Program-made: the position numbers and the translations under genes
Part shown: positions 1 to 8,777 of the stretch, one piece after another
Numbering within the stretch: the first letter of the stretch is position 1
Layout: the number at the start of each line of letters is the position of its first letter
Notes under the pieces: generated by a model
The model's input: only the letters and a program-made list of their open reading frames with translations
What the model was told of the DNA's origin: nothing
The model's database searches: none
Assembly: GCF_029210485.1 (NCBI RefSeq)
Contig: NZ_JARGET010000029.1
Coordinates: 186,001 to 250,000 of the forward strand
Source of the DNA: Hoeflea sp. YIM 152468
Lineage (GTDB): Bacteria; Pseudomonadota; Alphaproteobacteria; Rhizobiales; Rhizobiaceae
DNA: 64,000 bases
Reading direction: 5' to 3'

Positions 1-118
1 GTATCGCCAACAAAACGTTCAGCGCAGTTGATCCGCACAGGGCGCAGGGCTTGACCGTGACCGCCCTTTCCCGCATAGCCTGCGGCAACTCCCCTTCAGA
101 CATGAGACGAGCAAATCC
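1..118. other. Left edge, no assignable gene
   Basis: One frame stays open from the window edge into ychF, but its translation matches nothing I recognise and the composition does not look coding. It is probably the upstream gene's 3' flank and the ychF leader. In rhizobia pth often precedes ychF, but I cannot see it here. Confidence 0.4.
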
Positions 119-1222
119 ATGGGTTTTAAATGCGGAATTGTCGGGCTTCCCAATGTTGGCAAGTCCACACTGTTCAACGCGCTGACGCGGACCGCCGCCG
201 CACAGGCAGCGAATTACCCGTTCTGCACCATTGAGCCCAACACCGGCGAAGTCGCGGTGCCCGACCCGCGGTTGAAGAAACTTGCAGGCGTTGCCGGCTC
301 CAAGGAAATCATTCCCACCCGCATTTCCTTCGTCGATATCGCCGGCCTGGTGCGCGGCGCATCAAAGGGCGAAGGCCTGGGCAACAAGTTCCTCGCCAAC
401 ATCCGTGAAGTCGACGCCATCGTGCATGTGCTGCGCTGCTTTGAGGATGACGACATCACCCATGTCGAGGGTCGCATTGACCCGGTCAGCGACGCCGACA
501 CCATCGAAACCGAGCTGATGATCTCCGACCTCGAGAGCCTCGAGCGCCGCACCGAGCAGACCCGCAAGCGCGCCGCCTCCAAGGACAAGGAATCGCTGAC
601 GGTGCTGCCGATGATGGAAGCGTCGCTCAAGCTGCTGCAGGACGGCAAGCCGGTGCGCACGATGCTGAAGGGACTGGCGAACGAGGATCTGGCCATTCTC
701 AGGGGCCTCAACCTTCTCACCGCGCACCCGGTGCTTTATGTCTGCAACGTCGCAGAAGCCGATGCGGTGGACGGCAATGCCCACACCGAAGCCGTCGCGA
801 AAATGGCGGCCGAACAGGGAGCCGAGAGCATCGTCGTTTCCGCAGCCATCGAATCCGAAGTGGCGCAATTGCCGCAAGAGGAATCGCAGGAATATCTTGC
901 AGCGCTCGGCCTGGAAGAAGCCGGCCTCGACCGCTTGATCCGCGCCGGCTATCATCTGCTTGATCTGATTACCTATTTCACTGTCGGCCCCAAGGAAACC
1001 CGCGCCTGGACCATCGAGCGCGGCACCAAGGCGCCGGCCGCGGCAGGCGTCATCCACACCGATTTCGAACGCGGCTTCATCCGCGCCTTCACCATCGCCT
1101 ATGACGACTATGTCACGCTGGGCGGCGAAGTTCCGGCCAAGGAAGCCGGCAAGGCGCGGGACGAAGGCAAGGACTATGTCGTCCAGGATGGCGACGTGAT
1201 CCTGTTCCGCTTCAACACCTGA
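119..1222 (+). CDS. ychF: Redox-regulated ATPase YchF (Obg-related)
   Basis: Ribosome-associated P-loop NTPase of the Obg/YchF group, which binds ATP rather than GTP and is linked to translation and oxidative-stress control. The G1 motif GLPNVGKST is at residues 9-17 and the G3 motif DIAGL at about 73-77. The base-specificity motif is of the NxxE type (NVAE in CNVAEAD, near residue 210), as expected for an ATP-preferring YchF. The C-terminal 85 or so residues have the TGS domain pattern ending in VQDGDVILFRFNT. The length of 367 aa is normal for the family. The start is the ATG at 119, with only a weak ribosome binding site. The genes downstream (MaoC pair) are on the same strand but about 850 bp away. 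Confidence 0.96.
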   Translation: MGFKCGIVGLPNVGKSTLFNALTRTAAAQAANYPFCTIEPNTGEVAVPDPRLKKLAGVAGSKEIIPTRISFVDIAGLVRGASKGEGLGNKFLANIREVDAIVHVLRCFEDDDITHVEGRIDPVSDADTIETELMISDLESLERRTEQTRKRAASKDKESLTVLPMMEASLKLLQDGKPVRTMLKGLANEDLAILRGLNLLTAHPVLYVCNVAEADAVDGNAHTEAVAKMAAEQGAESIVVSAAIESEVAQLPQEESQEYLAALGLEEAGLDRLIRAGYHLLDLITYFTVGPKETRAWTIERGTKAPAAAGVIHTDFERGFIRAFTIAYDDYVTLGGEVPAKEAGKARDEGKDYVVQDGDVILFRFNT

Positions 1223-1295
1223 TCACACCCGCCACAGCGCCATTGCGATTGATGCAGATGCCCCTTGCAGGCGGCAGCTCTGCATTGGCCGTTCG

Positions 1296-1340
1296 ACCGC
1301 CTGTGCATCGCCCGCCTGTACATCGACCGTCTGTGCATCG
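1296..1340. repeat. Three tandem 15-bp repeats
   Basis: Three adjacent 15-bp units, each a variant of ACCGCCTGTGCATCG, lie at 1296-1310, 1311-1325 and 1326-1340 between ychF and the next gene. They would encode a repeated RLCIA/RLYID pattern in one frame, but that frame has no gene-like start or family match. Confidence 0.7.
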
Positions 1341-1505
1341 CCCGGCAGTGCCCGCAACCATGCCTACATCACGGCGACAGAAATCTTAACAAAGCCTTGC
1401 CGCAATGGCATCAATGCCATCGCGCTTGTTGCCGGTTCCTTGGCGAATTGTGGCTATTGTGTGGCCTGAAGATGGCTGAGACTGTCAGGAGCAAGGGGTT
1501 GCGAC

Positions 1506-1892
1506 GTGCATGCAAAGGGTTGTTCGAACCGGGGTCATACCATACTCGCCTCGGTCTGTGCCGCAGTGCTGATCGTGCTCACAGGGGCATTTCTTCTCAA
1601 CCGGATGTCGCTCGAAGTTACCCAGTCCCGGCTGCAGGCGCGGGCTGACAGTCTGGCCCTCGCCACGCTGCTCTCGCACGAGACCGACGACGCGCTGGCG
1701 CTGGAATATGCCGGCCAGTCCACCGGCATCTCACCAGACCAGTTTTCCGGCAGTCTTCGCCGCTACCGGAATGGTGAGGCCCGTGCCAGCGAAGTGTTGC
1801 TTTCAACCCGCCACGCGCCGCCGCTGATCCTGCCGGGCTCGCGCCACCCGGTCAATGTCGAAGCCACCGGCAAGGCCATCACCTGGCGCTGA
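1506..1892 (+). CDS. Small membrane-anchored protein, TadE/TadG-like N-terminus
   Basis: 128 aa with a GTG start at 1506, chosen because an AGGAGC ribosome binding site lies about 12 bases upstream. Residues 12-32 form one hydrophobic helix, followed by SRLQARADSLALATLL. This pattern resembles the N-terminus of TadE/TadG pilus-assembly-like proteins (membrane anchor, then an alanine-rich sorting-like stretch). The rest has no motif I know. It stands alone between ychF and the MaoC pair, with about 280 bp upstream and 175 bp downstream. I would call it a hypothetical secreted or inner-membrane protein; the Tad relationship is a resemblance only. Confidence 0.6.
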   Translation: MHAKGCSNRGHTILASVCAAVLIVLTGAFLLNRMSLEVTQSRLQARADSLALATLLSHETDDALALEYAGQSTGISPDQFSGSLRRYRNGEARASEVLLSTRHAPPLILPGSRHPVNVEATGKAITWR

Positions 1893-2067
1893 AGCCAGTC
1901 CGCCGATTGAGCCCATGGCGCTCCCCTCCGCCCGGTCATCCCGGCGTCACGCTGGGAGGCTCTCAGGCTGCGGCGCGATGCCGGGCTGTCAGCGGCAGAA
2001 GAATTCGCGGCATCGATGGCGAGACGACCTTTCATACTTAAAGGAAGTCCACTAGATTGGCCGTGCA

Positions 2068-2568
2068 ATGACCGAAAGAAAGCGACACATCCCCATGCCC
2101 AAGGAAGAGCTTCTTCATTTCGAGGATTTTTCACCGGGAACGGTGTTTCCGCTCGGCCCCAAGAATGTCACCACCGACGAGATCATCGCCTTTGCGATGG
2201 AGTACGACGCCCAGCCGATGCATCTTGATGCCGAAGCCGGACGGCAGTCGATCCTGGGAGGTCTGGCGGCATCGGGATGGCACAGCTGCGCGATGATGAT
2301 GCGAATGATGGCCGATTCCTACCTGTTGCGAGCCGCGGCCGAAGGCGCGCCGGGCATCGATTTCGTCAAATGGAAAAAGCCGGTGCTGGCCGGTGATGTG
2401 CTGTCGGGCGAAACCCGGGTGCTTGATCGGCGTCAATCCCGGTCCCGGCCGGGCATCGGCATTGTCAGCCTGCGCCACGAGTTGCGCAATCAGGCCGGTG
2501 AGACCGTGCTGGAATCGGAAAACCCGGTCATGCTCCGTCTGCGGCAGATCGAAGGGCCCGTATCATGA
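2068..2568 (+). CDS. MaoC-family dehydratase (first of pair)
   Basis: 166 aa, single hot-dog fold protein of the MaoC/R-hydratase family, which usually hydrates or dehydrates acyl-CoA thioesters. The motif A-x2-Y-D-x-Q-P-x-H (AMEYDAQPMH, about residues 48-57) and the following GGLAASGWH match the catalytic Asp/His region. Two start codons are possible, ATG 2068 or ATG 2095; the second begins MPKEELLHFEDF, closer to where the family usually starts. The gene overlaps the next MaoC gene by 4 bp (ATGA), so the two are translationally coupled and may form a heterodimer. The substrate cannot be told from sequence. Confidence 0.88.
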   Translation: MTERKRHIPMPKEELLHFEDFSPGTVFPLGPKNVTTDEIIAFAMEYDAQPMHLDAEAGRQSILGGLAASGWHSCAMMMRMMADSYLLRAAAEGAPGIDFVKWKKPVLAGDVLSGETRVLDRRQSRSRPGIGIVSLRHELRNQAGETVLESENPVMLRLRQIEGPVS

Positions 2569-3056
2569 CCAACGATCCCGCCTATCAGCCCGGCGCCCGT
2601 CAGGAGTTGGGCAGTTTTGTCTTCACAGAGGAATCGATCATCGATTTTGCCCGCCAGTTCGATCCACAGCGTTTCCACGTTGACAAGGACGCGGCGAGAG
2701 ACAGTGTCTTCGGTGGCTTGTGTGCCTCCGGCTGGCACACCGCGGCCACCTGGATGAAACTCAACATCCGCTCGCTGGCGACCGAAATCGACAAAGCGCG
2801 CGCCGAAGGCCGCGCGATCCCGGAATTCGGGCCGTCCCCGGGCTTTCGCAATCTGCGCTGGTTCAAGCCCGTCTTTGCCGGCGATGAGATCTTCTATGCC
2901 CGGGTGATCAAGGGAACCCGCCCGCTCAAGTCCCGTCCGGGCTGGTCGATCTTCGAAACCGTATCGGAAGCGCGCGATGCGGCCGGCGATCTGGTGATGA
3001 GCTTCGATTCAGCAGCCCTGATCAGGTTTCCCGACGACGGCGAGGCGGCATCATAG
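2565..3056 (+). CDS. MaoC-family dehydratase (second of pair)
   Basis: 163 aa, also a single hot-dog MaoC-like protein. The active-site region reads FARQFDPQRFHVD (about residues 27-39) followed by GGLCASGWHTAA. The start overlaps the stop of the preceding paralogue in an ATGA. The two proteins are about the same length and align over the catalytic segment, so this looks like an old duplication. The pair downstream of ychF is, from memory, a recurring arrangement in rhizobia. No dedicated acyl-CoA pathway genes lie nearby, so the substrate is unknown. Confidence 0.88.
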   Translation: MTNDPAYQPGARQELGSFVFTEESIIDFARQFDPQRFHVDKDAARDSVFGGLCASGWHTAATWMKLNIRSLATEIDKARAEGRAIPEFGPSPGFRNLRWFKPVFAGDEIFYARVIKGTRPLKSRPGWSIFETVSEARDAAGDLVMSFDSAALIRFPDDGEAAS

Positions 3057-3126
3057 CCGCTGCGGCAGAGGCCGTGTGCGCGCCGCTCCGAGTGCTGCGG
3101 CATCCGCTTTCCCGGCCCACGCCACC

Positions 3127-3669
3127 TCAGTGCCCGGCGTAGGAAACCAGCGTTCGCACCTGGACACCCAGATCCTCGAGCTTCCTGCGGCCGCCCAGAT
3201 CGGGCAGATCGATCACGAAACACGCGGCGATGATGTTGGCGCCCATCTGCCGCAGCAGCTTGACTGCGCCTTCCGCCGTGCCGCCGGTGGCGATCAGATC
3301 ATCCACCAGGATCACGCTTTCGCCTTCGGCCACGGCATCGGTGTGCATCTCCATTTCATCAATGCCATATTCAAGGCTGTAGGCGACGCGCACCGTATCG
3401 TGCGGCAGCTTGCCCTTCTTGCGGATCGGCACAAAGCCGGCTGACAGCTGATGCGCCATGGCGCCGCCGAGAATGAAGCCCCGCGCCTCGATTCCCGCGA
3501 TCTTTGATACCCTGAGACCCGCATAGGGGTGAACCAGCTCATCGACGGCCCGTCGGAACGCCCGCGGCGCGCCCAGAAGCGTGGTGATGTCGCGAAACAA
3601 AATGCCGGGCTTCGGATAATCCGTGATCGTGCGGATCGAAGCACGCAGCTCGTTTTCAAGATCGGTCAC
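3127..3669 (-). CDS. apt: Adenine phosphoribosyltransferase
   Basis: Purine salvage: adenine plus PRPP gives AMP and pyrophosphate, in the cytosol. The PRPP-binding motif [13 protein letters not shown] is clear, as are the FRDITTLL and IEARGFILG segments typical of Apt. The GTG at 3669 is chosen as the start because GGAGAG lies 7 bases upstream and the resulting 180 aa matches the family; a longer frame reaches 3738 but adds a non-conserved N-terminus. It lies downstream of petABC on the same strand but behind a hairpin terminator, so it may be separately transcribed. It converges with the MaoC pair. Confidence 0.96.
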   Translation of the reverse strand: MTDLENELRASIRTITDYPKPGILFRDITTLLGAPRAFRRAVDELVHPYAGLRVSKIAGIEARGFILGGAMAHQLSAGFVPIRKKGKLPHDTVRVAYSLEYGIDEMEMHTDAVAEGESVILVDDLIATGGTAEGAVKLLRQMGANIIAACFVIDLPDLGGRRKLEDLGVQVRTLVSYAGH

Positions 3670-3831
3670 AAAAGACTCTCCATTTGTCTGGGTCGGCGGC
3701 GTGCAAAGATCGCACCAGGGCGTGTGTCGGCAAGGCAAACTACAGGCGCTGTTTCAAAGGTCCAGAAATTTTTTCCAACGCCCCGGCGAGGCGCTGCCAC
3801 CCACGATGATGGCCTCATTGCCGCAGACATG

Positions 3832-3858
3832 AAAACGCCGCCCGGAGGCGGCGTTTTT
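3832..3858 (-). terminator. Hairpin terminator after petC
   Basis: A near-perfect GC-rich hairpin (arms AACGCCGCC and GGCGGCGTT) flanked by A and T runs, 22 bp after the petC stop. The flanking runs make it potentially bidirectional. Confidence 0.8.
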
Positions 3859-3880
3859 TAACCAGCGTACTGGTCAGAAC

Positions 3881-4732
3881 TCAGTGTTCCTTGCGCGAGA
3901 ACACAGCCTTCTTGGTCAGGAACATCAGCGCCGTGAAGATGGCCAGAAACACGATGACCATGAAGCCCATGTGCTTGCGTTCTTCCATGTGCGGTTCGGC
4001 TGCCCACATCAGGAATGCCGAGACGTCCTTGGAGTACTGGTCCAGGGTTTCCGGTGCGCCATCATCATAGGTGACCTGCTCGTCGGAGATCGGCTCGGCC
4101 ATCGCCAGCGCCGGGCCGCCCAGATAGTACGGATTGTAATAGGTGCCTTCGGCAACTTCCATCCCGTGCGGCGGCTCCTCGTAGCCGGTCAGCAGCGAAT
4201 AGATGTAATTCGGTCCGCTTTCGCTGTAGCCGGTGAAGATGTCGAAGATGAACTGCGGGAAACCGCGTTCGACATAGCGCGCCTTCGCCAGAAGCGAGAA
4301 ATCCGGTGGCGGCGCGCCGTTGTTGACGGAAGCGGCCGCTGCCTCGTTGGCGTAAGGCGAAGGGAAATAATCCGATGCCACGGCTGTCCGGGAGAACATT
4401 TCCCCGTCGGCATCCGGTCCGTCTTCAACTTCGTAATTGGCCGCGAACGACTTCACCTGGTCTTCCGAATAGCCCAGATCCTCGAGGTTGCGGAACGCCA
4501 CCATGTCCAGCGAATGACAGGCCGAACAGACCTCGACATAGACCTTCAGGCCGCGCTGCAGCTGACCCTTGTCGAACGTGCCGAATGGACCCGCAAAGGA
4601 CCAGTCGACTTCCTTCGGCATCTTGATCGGGTAATGCGGGGTTGCGCCTTCCTCTTCCGCGGCAAATGCGGGGCCGACACCAATGATGGCGGCCAGTGCG
4701 AGCGGAACGATGCTTGCGAAAAGCTTGCTCAT
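3881..4732 (-). CDS. petC: Cytochrome c1 subunit of the bc1 complex
   Basis: Heme-c subunit of the ubiquinol-cytochrome c reductase, 283 aa. Residues 1-24 are a Sec signal peptide ending AFA. The heme attachment motif CSACH is at about residues 69-73, and a C-terminal membrane anchor lies at about 256-275 followed by KKAVFSRKEH. The ATG at 4732 is used because it begins the signal peptide and has AAAGGAAAC upstream; the open frame extends 50 codons further but that part is not protein-like. It follows petB with 28 bp between. The protein is separate from cytochrome b, unlike the fused FbcH of Bradyrhizobium. Confidence 0.96.
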   Translation of the reverse strand: MSKLFASIVPLALAAIIGVGPAFAAEEEGATPHYPIKMPKEVDWSFAGPFGTFDKGQLQRGLKVYVEVCSACHSLDMVAFRNLEDLGYSEDQVKSFAANYEVEDGPDADGEMFSRTAVASDYFPSPYANEAAAASVNNGAPPPDFSLLAKARYVERGFPQFIFDIFTGYSESGPNYIYSLLTGYEEPPHGMEVAEGTYYNPYYLGGPALAMAEPISDEQVTYDDGAPETLDQYSKDVSAFLMWAAEPHMEERKHMGFMVIVFLAIFTALMFLTKKAVFSRKEH

Positions 4733-4760
4733 GATCTTCGTTTCCTTTCCGTCGCGCTGC

Positions 4761-6062
4761 TCAGCCGCGTGTTTCTGATGACGCGGACGTCGATGCCGCA
4801 GCCCCGCCGGTGCCGCCATTCTTGGCAAGCACGGCCTCCGTGATCGAGTTTGGCAACCGCTTGGGGGTTTCCACCAGGCCAAGCACTGGCAGGATGATCA
4901 GGAAGAACCCAAAATAATACAGCGTCGCAAACTGGGCCATCGTGGTGTAGGCGCCTTCCGCCGGCTTGGCGCCGAGCCAGCCGAGGAAAATCGCATTGGC
5001 AACGAAAATCCAGAAGAACAGCTTGTACCAGGGGCGGTAAACCGCCGAGCGGACCTTGGATGTATCGAGCCATGGCAGCACGAACAGCACCGCAATCGAG
5101 CCGAACATGGCCAGCACGCCACCAAGCTTGGAATCGATCGGCCCGATGTTGAAGGTGATGGCGCGCAGGATCGCGTAGAAGGGCAGGAAGTACCATTCCG
5201 GAACGATGTGCGGCGGTGTCTTCAGCGAGTTGGCCGGGATGTAGTTGTCCGCATGACCGAGGAAATTCGGCATGAAGAAGATGAAGTAGGCGAACACGAT
5301 CAGGAAGATACTCATCGCCAGACCGTCTTTGACCGTCGCATAGGGTGTAAACGGCACGGTGTCGGTCTTCGACTTCACTTCAACTCCGGTCGGGTTTGTC
5401 TGACCGGTCACGTGCAGGGCCCAGACGTGCAGGATCACAACGCCGGTGATCATGAACGGCAGCAGGTAATGCAGCGAGAAGAAGCGGTTGAGTGTCGGAT
5501 TGTCGACCGCGAAGCCGCCCAGCAGCAATTGCTGGATCGGCTCGCCAATGCCTGGAAAAGCGGTAAAGAATCCGGTGATCACCGTGGCGCCCCAGAACGA
5601 CATCTGGCCCCAGGGCAGCACATAGCCCATGAAGGCCGTGGCCATCATCAGCAGCAGGATGACGACGCCGAGGATCCACAACACTTCGCGCGGCGCCTTG
5701 TAGGAGCCGTAATACATGCCGCGGGCGATATGGAGGTAGACCGCAACGAAGAAGAAGGACGCGCCGTTGGCGTGCATGTAGCGCAACAGCCAGCCCGAAT
5801 TGACGTCACGCATGATCTTTTCAACCGACTGGAAGGCAATCGCCGTGTCGGCGGCGTAATGCATCGCCAGCACGATGCCGGTCAACAGCTGCACCACCAG
5901 CATCACCATCAGGATGCCGCCGAAGGTGTAGGCGTAATTGAGGTTCCGTGGCACCGGATAGGAGACGAAACTGTCATGCACCAGCCGCGGCAGCGGAAGG
6001 CGCGTATCGATCCACTTTCCGAAACCGGACGTGGGTTGGTAAGTCGAGTGATCGCTACTCAT
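4761..6062 (-). CDS. petB: Cytochrome b subunit of the bc1 complex
   Basis: 433 aa polytopic membrane protein carrying hemes bL and bH and both quinone sites of complex III. Recognisable parts are the N-terminal helices ([11 protein letters not shown]), the [12 protein letters not shown] segment with its His ligand, the Qo-site PEWY motif ([13 protein letters not shown]), and several C-terminal helices. The ATG at 6062 has GAGGGGG about 10 bases upstream. An in-frame TTG two codons earlier is a less likely start. It sits between petA (14 bp gap) and petC in the classic order. Confidence 0.97.
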   Translation of the reverse strand: MSSDHSTYQPTSGFGKWIDTRLPLPRLVHDSFVSYPVPRNLNYAYTFGGILMVMLVVQLLTGIVLAMHYAADTAIAFQSVEKIMRDVNSGWLLRYMHANGASFFFVAVYLHIARGMYYGSYKAPREVLWILGVVILLLMMATAFMGYVLPWGQMSFWGATVITGFFTAFPGIGEPIQQLLLGGFAVDNPTLNRFFSLHYLLPFMITGVVILHVWALHVTGQTNPTGVEVKSKTDTVPFTPYATVKDGLAMSIFLIVFAYFIFFMPNFLGHADNYIPANSLKTPPHIVPEWYFLPFYAILRAITFNIGPIDSKLGGVLAMFGSIAVLFVLPWLDTSKVRSAVYRPWYKLFFWIFVANAIFLGWLGAKPAEGAYTTMAQFATLYYFGFFLIILPVLGLVETPKRLPNSITEAVLAKNGGTGGAAASTSASSETRG

Positions 6063-6076
6063 GGTCAAAAGCCCCC

Positions 6077-6655
6077 TCAGCCGATTTTGATTACGCTGTC
6101 AGACACAAAGGAAAACACCGGCACGGGCAGGTTTTCCGGTGCCGGACCTTTGCGAATACGGCCGGCTGTATCGTAGTGCGAGCCATGGCACGGACAGAAC
6201 CAGCCACCGAATTCACCGGCCTGGCCGAGCGGTATGCAGCCCAGATGGGTGCAGACGCCGATCATCACCAGCCAGTTTTCCAGGCCTTCACCGGCCGAAC
6301 GGTCAACGTCGGTTGCCTCGGCACTGGCTGCGATATTTGCGTTGCGCGCCACCGGATCCTTGAGATCGGCGACCGCGACGGCCTTGGCCTCTTCGATCTC
6401 GGCCGCCGTCCGGTTGCGGATGAACACCGGCTTGCCGCGCCATTTCACCGTCAGCGACATGCCCGGCTCGAGGCTCTCGACATTGACCTCGATGGAGGAG
6501 ACCGCCAGGGTCGATGCATCAGGCCGCATCTGATCGATGAACGGCCAGGCAAAACTGCCCGCGCCGACCACGCCTGCCATCCCGGTGGCTATGTAGAGAA
6601 AATCGCGACGGGTAGGTTCGCCCGCGCCTTCGCTTTGTGTCATTGGCTCACTCAC
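6077..6655 (-). CDS. petA: Rieske iron-sulfur subunit of the bc1 complex
   Basis: 192 aa. A twin-arginine motif (TRRDFLY, residues 15-21) precedes the single N-terminal helix, so it is Tat-exported and stays anchored. The 2Fe-2S ligands are in CTHLGC (C135, H137) and CPCHGS (C154, H157), with C140 and C156 as the usual disulfide pair. It is the first gene of petABC; about 205 bp of non-coding sequence upstream, shared with the end of an ABC transporter gene, should hold the promoter. Confidence 0.97.
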   Translation of the reverse strand: MSEPMTQSEGAGEPTRRDFLYIATGMAGVVGAGSFAWPFIDQMRPDASTLAVSSIEVNVESLEPGMSLTVKWRGKPVFIRNRTAAEIEEAKAVAVADLKDPVARNANIAASAEATDVDRSAGEGLENWLVMIGVCTHLGCIPLGQAGEFGGWFCPCHGSHYDTAGRIRKGPAPENLPVPVFSFVSDSVIKIG

Positions 6656-6860
6656 CGCTCAACGTCCTCTTCAAGCTGCGTCCGGACATTCTTCCGTCTC
6701 ACTGCCTCAGGCAGATCTGGCTCATCCGCTATAAGCAGATTCGGCCGATGCCGACAATGCGGCGGAATTCTGTCAATCGCGCGGTTTCTATGCGGGATAG
6801 AAGCTAAAGTCCAGACCAGACACGGGAGAATGGCAGATTGTCGCGGAGATTGTTGGGCAA

Positions 6861-8729
6861 CTATTCCGCAGCCTCGTCCACGCCGATGAAGCCGCCCGAC
6901 TGCCGGGCCCACAAATCGGCGTAAAGACCGCCACGGGCAATCAGCTGCGCATGGCTGCCGAGCTCGAGGATCCGGCCATTGTCCATCACCACGAGACGGT
7001 CCATGCGGGCGATGGTGGAGAGCCTGTGGGCGATGGCGATCACGGTCTTGCCACGCATGAGTTCGTCGAGATTTGCCTGAATCGCCGCCTCGACCTCCGA
7101 ATCGAGCGCCGATGTCGCTTCATCCAGCACGAGGATTGGTGCGTTCTTGAGCATCACCCGGGCAATGGCGATTCGCTGCCGCTGACCGCCCGACAGCTTG
7201 ACGCCACGGTCGCCGACATGGGCGTCGAGTCCGCTGCGGCCGCGCTGATCCGAAAGGCCCTGGATGAAATCCAGCGCCTCGGCCCGGCGCGCTGCCTCGA
7301 GGATCTCCGCATCATCGGCATCGGGGCGTCCGAAGACGATGTTTTCCCGGATCGAGCGGTGCAGCAGCGAGGTGTCCTGGGTCACCATGCCGATCGCCTG
7401 GCGGAGCGATTCCTGGCTGACATCGGCAATGTTCTGGCCATCGATCTCGATCCGGCCCGACTCCAGATCATAAAACCGCAAGAGCAGATTGACGAAGGTT
7501 GATTTGCCCGCACCGGACCGGCCGACAAGGCCGAGCTTTTCCCCCGGGCCAATGCTCAGCGACAAATCATCAATGACCGGCAGCTTGGAGCCGTAGCCAA
7601 AACTCACCCGCTCAAAGCGGATGCTGGCATTTGTGACCTTGAGAGCACCGGCGCCCTCGCGGTCGGAAAGACCAATCGGTCGCGCCACCAGATCGGCCGA
7701 ATTCTGCACGGTGCCGAGGTTGCGCATCAGGCTGTTGAGCTGGGTCATCATCCGGCCCAGCAGCATGTTGAGCCTGAGCACAAGCGACAGCGTGAACGCC
7801 ACCGAACCGACCGAAATCGCCCCGGCCAGCCACAGATTGATGGAAAACCCGGCGATCACCGCAATCATCATCCCCGACAGCGCCGCCAGCGCGGCGCGCA
7901 CGCCGGTCAGATGCCGGGTAAAGGGCAGGATCGCGGCAATGAACTGGTCAAACCCCTCACGGATGTAGCGGTCATTGTCGGCTTCGCGCGCATACAGCTT
8001 GAGGGTCTGAATGTTGGAGTAGCTGTCGGTGATCCGCCCGCTCAGCATGGCTGAGGCCTCGGCACTTGCCCGCGCATGGCGGCGGATGCGGGGCACGAAA
8101 AAGCGCGCCAGAAAGCCGAAGACAACGATCCACACCAGCACCAGCGCAGACAGACGCCAGTCGAGTTGGGCCACCAACGCCATGGTGGTGGCGGTATAGA
8201 TCATGATGAACCAGACCACCTGCAGCAGCGACACCATGAAATCGCCGGTGGCCTGACCGGAGGACCAGACCTTGGTGACGATCCGGCCGGTGAAATCATT
8301 CTGGAAGAACGCCAGATTCTGCCGCGACACATGGGCATGCGCCTGCCACCGGACCATGTTGTAAAATCCCGGAACGACCGTCTGCTCTTCGACCAGGGCT
8401 GCGACCGTGACGACGACGAACCGGGCCAGCACCACCACGAACAGCATGAAGGCCAAGGTCTGGCCGTGCGACGCGATCAGCCCGTCCCAGCCGGCATCGG
8501 GGTCAGCCGCATCAAGCACGTCGACCAGCCGGCCGACGAAATAGAACAGCGCCGCCTCCAGCAGCGCCACCAGACCGCCAAGCGCCAGCATCGCCGCGAA
8601 CGCGCCCCTCGCCTGAGAGACATAATGCCACAGGAAATGCGCGGTCGATCTGGGCGGCCGGTAAGTTGAGCGCTGGACGAAGGGATCAATCCAGCCTTCG
8701 AAAAGGTCGAGCAGGGGGCGGAAAATCAT
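6861..8729 (-). CDS. ABC transporter, fused permease and ATPase (half-transporter)
   Basis: 622 aa: an N-terminal six-helix exporter domain (about residues 45-350) and a C-terminal nucleotide-binding domain with Walker A GRSGAGKST, signature LSGGQRQR, Walker B ILVLDEATSALDSE with the catalytic Glu, and the H-loop AHRLST. It belongs to the MsbA/lipid and multidrug exporter type and should dimerise in the inner membrane. It lies 48 bp downstream of a close paralogue on the same strand. Both have intact catalytic residues, so either homodimers or a heterodimer are possible. The substrate is unknown. No good ribosome binding site precedes the ATG at 8729. Confidence 0.9.
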   Translation of the reverse strand: MIFRPLLDLFEGWIDPFVQRSTYRPPRSTAHFLWHYVSQARGAFAAMLALGGLVALLEAALFYFVGRLVDVLDAADPDAGWDGLIASHGQTLAFMLFVVVLARFVVVTVAALVEEQTVVPGFYNMVRWQAHAHVSRQNLAFFQNDFTGRIVTKVWSSGQATGDFMVSLLQVVWFIMIYTATTMALVAQLDWRLSALVLVWIVVFGFLARFFVPRIRRHARASAEASAMLSGRITDSYSNIQTLKLYAREADNDRYIREGFDQFIAAILPFTRHLTGVRAALAALSGMMIAVIAGFSINLWLAGAISVGSVAFTLSLVLRLNMLLGRMMTQLNSLMRNLGTVQNSADLVARPIGLSDREGAGALKVTNASIRFERVSFGYGSKLPVIDDLSLSIGPGEKLGLVGRSGAGKSTFVNLLLRFYDLESGRIEIDGQNIADVSQESLRQAIGMVTQDTSLLHRSIRENIVFGRPDADDAEILEAARRAEALDFIQGLSDQRGRSGLDAHVGDRGVKLSGGQRQRIAIARVMLKNAPILVLDEATSALDSEVEAAIQANLDELMRGKTVIAIAHRLSTIARMDRLVVMDNGRILELGSHAQLIARGGLYADLWARQSGGFIGVDEAAE

Positions 8730-8777
8730 GGCCGGGAGAATAGAGCCGGTGGTGTGTTTGGCAAGATGGTGCTCCTT

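Noticed and set aside
1265-1648. 127-codon frame after ychF
   Set aside because: Its first third is the 15-bp repeat, and it overlaps the better-supported gene at 1506 in another frame.
3881-6062. Fused cytochrome b/c1 (fbcH)
   Set aside because: Separate stop, gap, ribosome binding site and signal peptide show two genes.
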